A stretch of 64,000 nt of DNA from UBA1206 sp045600105 (lineage in GTDB: Bacteria; Bacillota; Clostridia; Oscillospirales; CAG-382), in assembly GCA_045600105.1 (NCBI GenBank), contig JAZRXG010000005.1, positions 26,678 through 90,677 of the forward strand. The letters are read 5' to 3'. Below, piece after piece: positions 53,198 to 60,551 of this stretch (position 1 is its first letter; each line of letters opens with the position of its first letter). The translations under genes and the position numbers were made by a program. The notes under the pieces were generated by a model that had not been told where the DNA came from, did not search any database, and was given only the letters and a program-made list of their open reading frames with translations.

Positions 53198-53566
53198 ATG
53201 AAAAAACTTTTATTTGTTTATTTGCTATTTTTCACTTTTTGTTTGACAAGTTGCAGCCTATTAGATGATATAAATCCTAAAGATGATGCTTATTGTTCTT
53301 CTGGAAACGTATCATTAAAATTCAATTTCGTCTCAAAATATTACTTCTTAGAATCCACAATTACAAACACCGGAAGCGATGACGCAGATTATGTGACAGT
53401 TTATTGGTATTATGTAGATAATTACCAGAATAAAAAGTATGAACGGCAAACTTATATTGGGACAATACCTGCCGGGAGCTCGGTTATTTTTTCATCAAGT
53501 CATTTTTTCGATCATTATGGTTGCGGGATAATAGATTACGGTATAAGCGAAATAAGGTGGGATTAA
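53198..53566 (+). CDS. Hypothetical lipoprotein, 122 aa
   Basis: A signal peptide with lipobox, LFFTFCLTSC (Cys about 19), is followed by a roughly 100-residue domain rich in Tyr, Ser and Asp. LKFNFVSKYYFLESTITNTGSDDADYVTVYWYY suggests a beta-sandwich of the FxLYD kind. I do not recognise a family. AAGGATG precedes the ATG, and the next gene starts 1 bp after the stop. AT-rich codon use. Confidence 0.75.
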   Translation: MKKLLFVYLLFFTFCLTSCSLLDDINPKDDAYCSSGNVSLKFNFVSKYYFLESTITNTGSDDADYVTVYWYYVDNYQNKKYERQTYIGTIPAGSSVIFSSSHFFDHYGCGIIDYGISEIRWD

Positions 53567-53567
53567 A

Positions 53568-53858
53568 ATGCTTTTGTTTATTATTGTCATTCTGATTAGT
53601 TTTGCAGGATGGAAAATATTATATAAAATTATTGCTGGTTCTGCAAAGCAAGCCAAAAATTATAAAAATAATTATAAAGAAGATGTGAGAACACATGCGT
53701 TAATTAACACCATAAACAAAACGCAAGGTAATAATGCTCACGTTGATCAAGATTTAATTAACCAACAACAAAACGACAAAAATGGATACTATTTTTGGCT
53801 GTTTATTACTATTGCTATTATTATATTTTTCGTGATTATATTCGTTACTTCCAAATAA
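53568..53858 (+). CDS. Hypothetical small membrane protein, 96 aa
   Basis: Two hydrophobic helices at the ends (about 1-25 and 72-93) flank a polar middle rich in Asn, Lys and Gln (INKTQGNNAHVDQDLINQQQ). No family recognised. It is coupled to the lipoprotein gene and is AT-rich. The 189 bp that follow up to the next gene hold a degenerate copy of the GC-rich repeat (53977-54000). Confidence 0.65.
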   Translation: MLLFIIVILISFAGWKILYKIIAGSAKQAKNYKNNYKEDVRTHALINTINKTQGNNAHVDQDLINQQQNDKNGYYFWLFITIAIIIFFVIIFVTSK

Positions 53859-53976
53859 TTTCTTTTGTAAATCATAAATCGACAATAGAAAGTCAAATGT
53901 CGAAATGCAAAACCGAACCAAAAACCCACACATCAGTATAGCACATCCAATTTCATAATTTCCAATCACAATCAAA

Positions 53977-54000
53977 ACGTCGGGAACGCCTCCACTACAA
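53977..54000 (+). repeat. Degenerate copy of the GC-rich dispersed repeat
   Basis: ACGTCGGGAACGCCTCCACT followed by ACAA resembles ACGTCGAGGACGCCGTCCCC/TACAA at 54376-54400, with several substitutions and no hairpin. Confidence 0.5.
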
Positions 54001-54047
54001 TATAATAATCCCAAATTACAAATCACTGAAAGCGAGAGATTCATAAA

Positions 54048-54320
54048 TTGAAAGCAAAAAGAAATGAAATAATTGTTTATATTATTGTATTGATTATTTC
54101 GGCACTTATTATATATTTTTTGGCAGAAACGCTTTTCCGTAACCATTTCGGTCTTCTAAGTGAAAAAGAACGTTTGGCAGCTTTGAACGAATACAATGAA
54201 TCTCATTATATAGAAATGCACATTTATAAGTGCGGAAATTGCGGAACCGACTTTATCTGCGTTGACACTGAAACGCCTGCTTTTCAATGCTGCCCTGAGT
54301 GCGGAGCACTGTGGAAATAA
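54048..54320 (+). CDS. Small membrane protein with C-terminal zinc ribbon, 90 aa
   Basis: Start TTG at 54048 with a GAGAG stretch upstream. One membrane helix (about 8-28, IVYIIVLIISALIIYFLAET), a short polar linker, then YKCGNCGTDFICVDTE ... QCCPECGALWK, a four-cysteine zinc ribbon (CxxC-CxxC). Function unknown; membrane-tethered zinc ribbons often mediate protein contacts. Confidence 0.65.
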   Translation: MKAKRNEIIVYIIVLIISALIIYFLAETLFRNHFGLLSEKERLAALNEYNESHYIEMHIYKCGNCGTDFICVDTETPAFQCCPECGALWK

Positions 54321-54372
54321 CATTTGACACTAAACGATATTCTTAAAAAATCAATCACTCCTGACTGAAATC

Positions 54373-54436
54373 GGGACGTCGAGGACGCCGTCCCCTACAA
54401 AGTCAAAAAGGATTTCCGTATCCGCGGAAATCCTTT
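54373..54436 (+). repeat. Dispersed repeat with terminator hairpin, right border of AT-rich islet
   Basis: GGGACGTCGAGGACGCCGTC followed by CCCTACAA (54373-54400), then stem AAAGGATTTCCG (54407-54418) / CGGAAATCCTTT (54425-54436). Same direction as the left border copy. The hairpin also ends the minus-strand acyl-CoA ligase gene. Confidence 0.8.
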
Positions 54437-54462
54437 CTTATTCGCTTAAGGCTTTTATGCTT

Positions 54463-56166
54463 TTACGCGATTTTTTCGTTCTCTTCTTTTTCAAGAACCG
54501 TATAGGCTATCTTGCCCACGAGGGTCTTGGGAAGCTCGGTCCTGAACTCGATATCGTAAGGCATTGCGTACTTTGCGATATGCTTTGAGCAGTACGCGAG
54601 GATGTCTTTTTTGAGCTCTTCGGACGGCGTATAGCCTTCCTTGAGGACGACGAAGACCTTTATCTTCTGCATCTTGTACGGGTCCTTGACGCCGATGGCG
54701 CAGGACATCTGCACGGCTTCGTGTGCGTCGACGATGTTTTCGACCTGCGACGGATAGACGTTGTAGCCGCTGGTGATTATCATGCGTTTGATACGCTGCT
54801 TGAAATAGATGAAGCCTTCCTCATCCATATATCCGAGGTCGCCCGTGTGCAGCCACACCCTGCCGTCTGCGTGGACGCGGAGCGTATTGGCGTTTTCCTC
54901 GGGCTTATTGAGGTAGCCGAGCATGACGGAGGGGCCGGAAAGGCATATTTCGCCGTCGGTGCCGTAGTCGACCTCCTCGGTCGTTCCGGGGATGCAGATG
55001 GTGTAATAGGTGTCGGGATACGGGAAGCCGATGGAGCCTTCGCGGTACATATGGTACGGCGTGAGGCAGGACGCGGTCACACATTCGGTGGTGCCGTAGC
55101 CCTCGCGGATATGCACGGGAGAGCCGTGGTCGTCGAGGAATTTGTCGAACTTCTTTTTGAGCTCGATCGAAAGCGAGTCGCCGCCGGAGAACACGCCGCG
55201 CAAGAAATCGAGCCTGACTCCGTCAAGCGAATCGTCACGCGTGAGCGCCTCGAACAGAGTTGGGACGCCGGCGATGAAGTTGGGCTTTTTGGTCTTGATG
55301 AGCTTTGCGTAGTCCTTGACGTTGAAACGCGGAACGAGTATGGATTTGCCGCCGCTCATCAGCATTGTATGTACGCAGACGCCGAGTCCGAAGCCGTGGA
55401 ACACGGGCATTGCCGCGAGCATCGAAAGTCCGGGGACTTTATAGCTCGACATTGCCTCGGTCTGAAGTCCGAGCGCGTTGAAATTGAGATTGGAAAGCTG
55501 GATGGCTTTGGTGGTGCCGGTCGTGCCGCCCGAGAAAAGGATGACGGCAGCCTCGTTTTTGTCCATCGAATACGCGTAGCCGTCTTTAACGGACGAAGCG
55601 CCTTTGACGAACGTCTTCCAGAGCATTACGTTTTCGCTTTCGTTGACCCTGGGGTTCTTTCTGCCGGCGGTAAGAGAAAAGCCTATCTTCTTGAGAGGGG
55701 CAAGCTCATCGCCCGCGGACGTAATGACGAGCTTTTTAAGGCTGACCTGCGGAAGCACCTCGGCGAACTTGGGGTAGAACTGGTCGAGGGTGACGGCGTA
55801 TTTGCTGTCAACTTCCTTGAGGTAAAAGACTATTTCGCCCACCGCGGAAAGCGGATGGATCATGCTTGCCACCGCGCCGATGCGGTTGAGGGCGTAAAGC
55901 ATATAGATGACCTGAGGCACGTTGGGAAGGCAGAGGGTGACTCTGTCGCCGCGTCTGACGCCGAGAGCGTAAAACGCTTTTGCGGTCTCCTCGATCTTTT
56001 CTTTAAGAAGTGAATACTTTATGTTTCTGCCCATATACGAAAGCGCGACGTTCGACGGATATTTTTCCGCCATTTCATAGACTCTTTCGCACATGGTGCA
56101 TTCGGGATAATCAAGTTCAAACGGTATATCGCCGTAATTCTTGAGCCACGGGGTTCTGAGCGGCAT
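54463..56166 (-). CDS. AMP-forming acyl-CoA synthetase/ligase
   Basis: 567 residues of the ANL adenylating superfamily. The P-loop-like motif LFSGGTTGTTKAIQLS lies at about 210, REGYGTTECV near 350, and the A8 hinge GEICLSGPSVMLGY and KRMIITSGYNVYPSQVENI in the C-terminal part. It activates a carboxylic acid, probably a fatty acid, to acyl-CoA. It lies 27 bp after the E2-like acyltransferase gene in a two-gene unit, which suggests linked acyl-CoA chemistry. Confidence 0.9.
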   Translation of the reverse strand: MPLRTPWLKNYGDIPFELDYPECTMCERVYEMAEKYPSNVALSYMGRNIKYSLLKEKIEETAKAFYALGVRRGDRVTLCLPNVPQVIYMLYALNRIGAVASMIHPLSAVGEIVFYLKEVDSKYAVTLDQFYPKFAEVLPQVSLKKLVITSAGDELAPLKKIGFSLTAGRKNPRVNESENVMLWKTFVKGASSVKDGYAYSMDKNEAAVILFSGGTTGTTKAIQLSNLNFNALGLQTEAMSSYKVPGLSMLAAMPVFHGFGLGVCVHTMLMSGGKSILVPRFNVKDYAKLIKTKKPNFIAGVPTLFEALTRDDSLDGVRLDFLRGVFSGGDSLSIELKKKFDKFLDDHGSPVHIREGYGTTECVTASCLTPYHMYREGSIGFPYPDTYYTICIPGTTEEVDYGTDGEICLSGPSVMLGYLNKPEENANTLRVHADGRVWLHTGDLGYMDEEGFIYFKQRIKRMIITSGYNVYPSQVENIVDAHEAVQMSCAIGVKDPYKMQKIKVFVVLKEGYTPSEELKKDILAYCSKHIAKYAMPYDIEFRTELPKTLVGKIAYTVLEKEENEKIA

Positions 56167-56193
56167 TAAGCTGACCTCTTTTCAATGGTATAT

Positions 56194-57123
56194 TCAATGA
56201 CGGATAGTAAGATCTATCTCAGGTATGAAGGACGCGGGTTTGTCAAGATCCTCGGGATGCTCGAAGAAATAACGGAGCACCTTGAGACTGCGCGCGAAAT
56301 AAACGCCGTCGGCGATACGTTCGTCGATGGTGAGCCCGAGCTCGAGCGAGTCGCGCATTTCGTAAGTGCCGTCGTCGTTATAGAACGGGCGTAACTTTTT
56401 GGTGTTGATGACGGCAAAGAACGAATTGGTTCCCCAGTTGCCCAGATGATGGTAGTCGGCGTGCATATTTATCGAGCCGAGGTTGGTAACGAAAGCGGTG
56501 GTGTAATAAGGATCGGCGTCGCAGGCGGACTTGGGCATCTTGCCGTGACGGTCGAGCCAGTGCATGACCTTGGCGACTATCTTGAGGATGGGGCCTGGTA
56601 TCTTGGCAAGCGTACCGATCTTATCCATGGCGTCGGAGCCCGAATCTTCTGTGGCTCTTGCCTTGGTGGCGACCTGCTTCACCTTGGCGTTCAACTGATC
56701 GACCGGCGACACGTCGCTTTCGGTATCGTACGTCATCCTCACGAGGACTTCCTTGGAAGCATCCACGAACTTCTTCTTGAGAGTAAAGGATAACGTGATG
56801 TCGTATCTTTCATAAAGCTTGTAGTTCGCGTAAAAACGGTTGAGCCACGGACGCATCTGGATGGTCTTTGCGATAGCGGCACAGGTGAAATGGAAAAGAG
56901 TATATTTGAACTCGGGGTTGCCCTCGTTCTTTTTTGCAAGGAATTCGTCAACTTTGGTTATGTCGAGGATCTCGTTGAGGACCGCTTCGTTATCGGCGCG
57001 GTTAACGATCATATACGACATGAATACGTGCATGGGGTCTGCGTCACGGACAAGAAAAGCGTCTTTTCTGTCGCCGAAGCGGCGTTTGCGTTTGGGTTTT
57101 TCGGAAGACATAGTACCACACAT
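56194..57123 (-). CDS. 2-oxoacid dehydrogenase E2-like acyltransferase domain protein, catalytic His replaced
   Basis: 309 residues with the CAT/E2 trimeric acyltransferase fold signs (TTAFVTNLGSINMHADYHHLGNWG; C-terminal LTIDERIADGVYFARSL). In E2 and CAT enzymes the last segment reads DHRxxDG, with His as catalytic base; here it is DERIADG, so the His is Glu. There is no lipoyl domain. Starts at 57123 and 57111 are both possible and neither has a strong ribosome site. Role unknown; the acyl-CoA ligase next to it suggests acyl transfer or binding. Confidence 0.8.
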   Translation of the reverse strand: MCGTMSSEKPKRKRRFGDRKDAFLVRDADPMHVFMSYMIVNRADNEAVLNEILDITKVDEFLAKKNEGNPEFKYTLFHFTCAAIAKTIQMRPWLNRFYANYKLYERYDITLSFTLKKKFVDASKEVLVRMTYDTESDVSPVDQLNAKVKQVATKARATEDSGSDAMDKIGTLAKIPGPILKIVAKVMHWLDRHGKMPKSACDADPYYTTAFVTNLGSINMHADYHHLGNWGTNSFFAVINTKKLRPFYNDDGTYEMRDSLELGLTIDERIADGVYFARSLKVLRYFFEHPEDLDKPASFIPEIDLTIRH

Positions 57124-57130
57124 CCAATTC

Positions 57131-57183
57131 TTAAGAAATTCTTAACACCATTGAATGATACCATAATACGACTGAAATGTCAA
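57131..57183 (-). promoter_or_regulatory. Promoter and palindromic operator of the E2-like/acyl-CoA ligase unit
   Basis: Minus strand TTGACA (57183-57178), a 17-nt spacer and TATCAT (57160-57155). The palindrome TTAAGAA-A-TTCTTAA (57131-57145) covers the expected start of transcription and lies just before the start codon, a plausible repressor site. Confidence 0.65.
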
Positions 57184-57227
57184 CCTTTTTTTCGCTTTTT
57201 CCGTTTTTTCAACACCCGTTAACAAAA

Positions 57228-57279
57228 CTCAGGCGTTCTTGTCGCGGCTCTTGAAAACAAGAGAAAACATCACGGCGAA
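57228..57279 (-). repeat. Displaced copy of the spoVAE 3' end (52-bp direct repeat, left)
   Basis: Fifty of 52 positions match 58758-58809, the true end of spoVAE. On the minus strand it encodes FAVMFSLVFKSRDKNA and a stop, with one silent change and one Ile-to-Met change against the real gene. It is the far copy of a direct repeat around the ATPase cassette. The stretch 57184-57432 has no gene; it holds this copy, unassigned sequence and the left inverted box. Confidence 0.85.
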
Positions 57280-57387
57280 AACATTCGGATTCTTTGCAGC
57301 GTCACAAACGAAAGCCCATACCGCTTTAATGACATATATGCGTCGAAAAAGCCGTATAGACTTTGCGTTTTTATTGTATGACTCTAC

Positions 57388-57420
57388 TGGACAATTTTTC
57401 TTATTTCAAAATATTGTCCA
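57388..57420. repeat. 33-bp inverted box, left end of ATPase cassette
   Basis: TGGACAAT (57388-57395) and ATTGTCCA (57413-57420) form a perfect 8-bp inverted repeat. The whole 33 bp matches the reverse complement of 58685-58717 at 24 of 33 positions, including the outer 5 and the last 11. Confidence 0.7.
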
Positions 57421-57432
57421 ATAGACAAGTGA

Positions 57433-58614
57433 TTACAAAGATTCCATTTTCAAAAAATCGCATAGCTTTATATGTTGGACTGTGCTGGTGGAATAATCAA
57501 GTTCATCATTGCTGATGAGTATTTTTCGGCAGGAATTATCCATATTATTCAGTGCTTTGAATTCACGGTTATACGCCTTTTCCTCCGCAACGGACAAAGC
57601 CACCTGTATATAATACTGTTTATTTTCTTTTATGGCAACGAAGTCGATTTCTTCTTTTCCGTTGAAATAAACCTGTAAGGAATACCCCATATATACAAGC
57701 TCATTATAGACTATATTTTCAAGATTATGAGAAAGGTCAAACCTGCCGTTCGTGCAGCGTATTGAATTCAGGCAAACGTCTTCGTCGTACGTCTTCTGAT
57801 AATAGTTCAATTCACGCTTTGCTTTGCCGGAATAAAGCCGTACCGTTTCAATCGCAAACGCCTCTTCCAAATAGCCGAGATACTTTGTGACAGTCGTTAC
57901 AGAGCAAGGAAATCCATTTGATTTCAGGTAATCGTTGATAGATCTTGCGGAAAATACTCTTGCGTTGGAAATGAGAACATAATTTGCGATTTTACGGAAC
58001 GTATCCGTTTTTCGGATGCCATATCGATTGATGATATCATTGATGATAATCGTTTCGTTCAAATCGTTCAAATATATTTTTTGTGCTTCCGTACCGTCAA
58101 ATTCAAGTCGTTTCGGAAATCCGCCCCAAACGAGATAATCGGTAACCGACACATATTTGCCGAGTTCTTCGGCGTATTCACAAAGCTCTTTATACACAAA
58201 AGGACGAACGCGAAAAGCAACATATCTTCCCGAAAGTTCTTTTGTGAATTCCTTTGATAAAAGTTTTGAATTAGAACCGCTGATAAAAACAGAGCAGTCA
58301 TGAAGTCGTATGGTACGGCAGGCAACCGCCCAATCTTTAACACGTTGAACTTCATCGAGGAACACATAACATTTCCCGCTTTTTCTGTGCTCATCGACAT
58401 AATTTATCAGTGAAACCGCGTCAGGCAGCGTCATCAAAACGGAAGCGTCTTCAAAATCAAGATCAATAATGTTATTCGTTTTCGCTTTTATCTCAGACAA
58501 AATTTCGTCAAGAATCACTGATTTTCCGCAGCGTCGTATTCCCGTAATAATTTTGATCAAATCGCTATCGTAAAAATCACGAACAGGGGCAATATAATGC
58601 TCTCTGTAAATCAT
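57433..58614 (-). CDS. AAA-family ATPase with DUF4143 domain
   Basis: 393 residues. Walker A GIRRCGKSV (about 25-33) and Walker B CYVFLDEVQ (about 82-90) define an AAA_14 ATPase. LVWGGFPKRLEFDG and the C-terminal DUF4143 with EEIDFVAIKENKQYYIQVALS, a PD-(D/E)xK-like core, follow. Function of this large family is not settled; members are scattered in genomes and often look mobile. It has its own promoter and more AT-rich codon use than its neighbours, and it lies within duplicated spoVAE 3' sequence. Confidence 0.88.
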   Translation of the reverse strand: MIYREHYIAPVRDFYDSDLIKIITGIRRCGKSVILDEILSEIKAKTNNIIDLDFEDASVLMTLPDAVSLINYVDEHRKSGKCYVFLDEVQRVKDWAVACRTIRLHDCSVFISGSNSKLLSKEFTKELSGRYVAFRVRPFVYKELCEYAEELGKYVSVTDYLVWGGFPKRLEFDGTEAQKIYLNDLNETIIINDIINRYGIRKTDTFRKIANYVLISNARVFSARSINDYLKSNGFPCSVTTVTKYLGYLEEAFAIETVRLYSGKAKRELNYYQKTYDEDVCLNSIRCTNGRFDLSHNLENIVYNELVYMGYSLQVYFNGKEEIDFVAIKENKQYYIQVALSVAEEKAYNREFKALNNMDNSCRKILISNDELDYSTSTVQHIKLCDFLKMESL

Positions 58615-58636
58615 AAAAGTATTTCACCTCGAAAGC

Positions 58637-58665
58637 AGTATATCACAAGCAAAGCAAAAAGTCAA
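58637..58665 (-). promoter_or_regulatory. Sigma-A promoter of the ATPase gene
   Basis: Minus strand TTGACT (58665-58660), a 17-nt spacer and TATACT (58642-58637), with GAGGTG before the ATG. Confidence 0.75.
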
Positions 58666-58684
58666 CAAAATCATTCATTACTAA

Positions 58685-58717
58685 TGGACAATATTGCAAA
58701 TATTAAAAAATCGTCCA
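58685..58717. repeat. 33-bp inverted box, right end of ATPase cassette
   Basis: Inverted relative to 57388-57420 and itself partly palindromic (TGGACAAT ... ATCGTCCA). It lies 20 bp upstream of the ATPase -35 box, so it could be a cassette end, an operator, or both. A second inverted repeat, ATATTGCA (58691-58698) and TGCAATAT (58721-58728), overlaps it. Confidence 0.65.
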
Positions 58718-58730
58718 ATATGCAATATGC

Positions 58731-58747
58731 TTTTCTGCGGCAGAAAA
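58731..58747 (-). terminator. Short palindrome after spoVAE
   Basis: TTTTCTGC-G-GCAGAAAA just downstream of the spoVAE stop on the minus strand, flanked by short A/T runs. It may end spoVAE transcription, although the stem is short. Confidence 0.4.
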
Positions 58748-58757
58748 ATGACTGATG

Positions 58758-58809
58758 CTCAAGCGTTCTTGTCGCGGCTCTTGAAAACAAGAGAAAATAT
58801 CACGGCGAA
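58758..58809 (-). repeat. spoVAE 3' end, right copy of the 52-bp direct repeat
   Basis: Fifty of 52 positions match 57228-57279. It covers the last 16 codons of spoVAE plus stop. The two copies bracket 1,478 bp that contain the ATPase gene. Confidence 0.85.
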
Positions 58810-59118
58810 CGAGACCGCCGCCGTTATCCCCGCGGAAGTTGCCGAAAGCCCTCCGGTGAGTACGCCGAAAAGTCCGTTTTCGTCAACGGCGTCCTTCACC
58901 CCGTTCGCGAGCAGATAGCCGAATCCGGTGAGCGGCACCGTCGCGCCCGAAGACGCGAAAGAGACGAGTTTTCCGTAAACGCCGACTCCCGTCAGAACGA
59001 CTCCGGCGCAGACGTAGGCAACAAGTATCCTTGCCGGCGTGAGTTTGGTCTTGTCGACGAGGATCTGGGCTGCGACGCAGAAAGCGCCGCCGACGAGAAA
59101 AGCACGCAGATATTCCAT
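58759..59118 (-). CDS. spoVAE: Stage V sporulation protein AE
   Basis: 119 residues, normal SpoVAE length, with four hydrophobic helices. EYLRAFLVGGAFCVAAQILVDKTKLTPARILV and VPLTGFGYLLANGVKDAVDENGLFGVLTGG are characteristic. It is a membrane part of the SpoVA channel that moves dipicolinic acid into and out of the forespore. ATG at 59118 behind GGAG overlaps the spoVAD stop (TAATG). Its 3' end is duplicated beyond the ATPase cassette. Confidence 0.93.
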   Translation of the reverse strand: MEYLRAFLVGGAFCVAAQILVDKTKLTPARILVAYVCAGVVLTGVGVYGKLVSFASSGATVPLTGFGYLLANGVKDAVDENGLFGVLTGGLSATSAGITAAVSFAVIFSLVFKSRDKNA

Positions 59119-59540
59119 TATACACACTCCAGTTCGATAAGATGCGCCGTCGCGGGGATGGGCAGCTTCTGCAGCACCGTACGCGGCGAAAGCAAAGCAC
59201 CCGTGCCGACGAGCAGCATCCTTTTTATTTCTTTTTTCACTATCTTCGGCAGAAAATACGCCGCGGTCACCGCCGCCGAGCAGCCGCAGCCCGAGCCGCC
59301 CGAGTGGACGTCCTGTTTTTTCGCGTCGTAAATGAGCACGCCGCAGTCGGTGAGGACCGCCGTTCTGTCAAAACCGCTCCTGTCAAGCAGCTCGCGTGCT
59401 ATCTCAAGCCCCTCTTCCCCGAGGTCGCCCGTGGCGATGACGTCGTACGCCGACGGCACTTCACCCGTGTCGGCAAAAAAACGCAGTATGGTGTCAACAG
59501 CGGCAGGGGAAAATGTCAAGGGTAGACGATAAAAATTCAC
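59118..59540 (-). pseudogene. spoVAD: Stage V sporulation protein AD, C-terminal fragment (interrupted)
   Basis: About 130 residues match the last third of SpoVAD, normally about 335-340 residues: SPAAVDTILRFFADTG, VIATGDLGEEGLEIARELL, HSGGSGCGCSAAV, VGTGALLSPRTVLQKLPIPA. Similarity begins at about 59510, in the conserved APAAxDT segment. The codons before it (to a GTG at 59540) are not SpoVAD-like and are preceded by a stop. The N-terminal two thirds are missing and should lie to the right if an element split the gene. Without it this copy cannot make full SpoVAD. Confidence 0.88.
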
Positions 59541-59663
59541 AAATTGTTAAAATTCCTTTATTTATGCGGGTTTCCGGACTTTTTATATGGGTGCCGCTAT
59601 GGGTGGGTTACTGTTAAGTTTAAACCATAAGACGAAAATCGGGGCATTTTTGCTTCCAAAAGC
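59511..59663. mobile_element. Left end of inserted DNA that interrupts spoVAD (right end outside window)
   Basis: The spoVAD reading frame changes to unrelated AT-rich sequence at about 59510/59511 (GGGGA|AAATGTCAAGGG). No gene is supported between 59541 and 59726. Inserted DNA appears to continue through the kinase, regulator and recombinase genes to beyond 64000. Confidence 0.65.
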
Positions 59664-59697
59664 AAAAAATCGGAGGCATCACACCTCTGATTTTTTG
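59664..59697 (-). terminator. Terminator of the regulator-kinase unit
   Basis: AAAAAATCGGAGG / CCTCTGATTTTTT stem with a 7-nt loop and T-runs on both strands. It lies downstream of the HipA-like gene. Confidence 0.8.
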
Positions 59698-59726
59698 TAT
59701 TTCCGCAGTATTTTACCCGTCGGAAA

Positions 59727-60551
59727 TCACAACGAAAACAATTTTTGCCTTTCCAAAATGCACTCTTCTACCCGATCAAGTATCAAATCTCTGTCCCTTT
59801 TGGGGTAATAATCGAGAAGCGGTTTCACTCTGTCCGCGATTTCCACCCGGTCATATTTCCTGATTTTCAGTATCGGGCCTGTCAATCCTCTCGCCGTATT
59901 CATCTGTCTTGTAAAAGACGTTCCCATCGGTCTTGCGATCGATTTTTTTATGAGCGCCTTCGGCGCTATGTCAAAGGGCAAAAAGCTCACACCCGAAAGA
60001 AGTCCCGCTCCGTTGTCGAAAATGGGGCAATAGGAATATCCACCGTCTTTTTCTATAACGGCTATGTTGTTCAGGTGTCTGTCGTCATTCAAAAAAAGCG
60101 AGTCCACTTCAAAAATCAAGGTGAGATACTTCGGAAAATCCGTAAGTCCCGTGATTTCCGCCGTAGTGTTTGCCAAATACTCAACTCTTTTTTTGTCGCT
60201 TGTAAATTTCATCAGTTTTTCTTTCAAAGGACAGCCCAGATAAAGAGTCAGCAATCTGTTGAGCGTAACGATGGATTCTCCGTCTTTCAGAAAATTTCCG
60301 CTGACGCAGCCCGTTCTGTCTCTGCCGTGAACACGAAAACGCGTCATGCCGTACCGAACAAACGTGAACGGCGTATCCGTTTCGATATTGCTGTCTTCCA
60401 AAAATTCGGAAATGACCGTTTCGGCAAGGCTTTCGTAACCGAATTGATCGAGCTTGTACCAGCAGTCGGTTTCTTTGTCGTACCATTTTTCCTGATTTCC
60501 TTTTGACGAGGTTTCGGCTATTTTTTCATCGGAAACAAGTTTTATCTCCAT
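59727..60551 (-). CDS. HipA-like/CtkA-type protein kinase
   Basis: 274 residues. ETSSKGNQEKWYD near the N terminus resembles the nucleotide-binding loop of HipA-family kinases. FLNDDRHLNNIAVIEKDGG (catalytic Asp/Asn) and CPIFDNGAGLL (metal-binding Asp) are the active-site motifs. ATG at 60551 follows AGGAGG-like GGGAGG and shares one base with the stop of the regulator gene. HipA kinases phosphorylate proteins and can arrest growth; the target here is unknown. Confidence 0.85.
   Translation of the reverse strand: MEIKLVSDEKIAETSSKGNQEKWYDKETDCWYKLDQFGYESLAETVISEFLEDSNIETDTPFTFVRYGMTRFRVHGRDRTGCVSGNFLKDGESIVTLNRLLTLYLGCPLKEKLMKFTSDKKRVEYLANTTAEITGLTDFPKYLTLIFEVDSLFLNDDRHLNNIAVIEKDGGYSYCPIFDNGAGLLSGVSFLPFDIAPKALIKKSIARPMGTSFTRQMNTARGLTGPILKIRKYDRVEIADRVKPLLDYYPKRDRDLILDRVEECILERQKLFSL

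Noticed and set aside
59587..59808. Plus-strand MGAAM motif near the spoVAD junction, like the missing MGAAM of SpoVAD
   Set aside because: The codons around it do not continue as SpoVAD in either direction, so an inverted gene piece is not supported; the match is five residues only.
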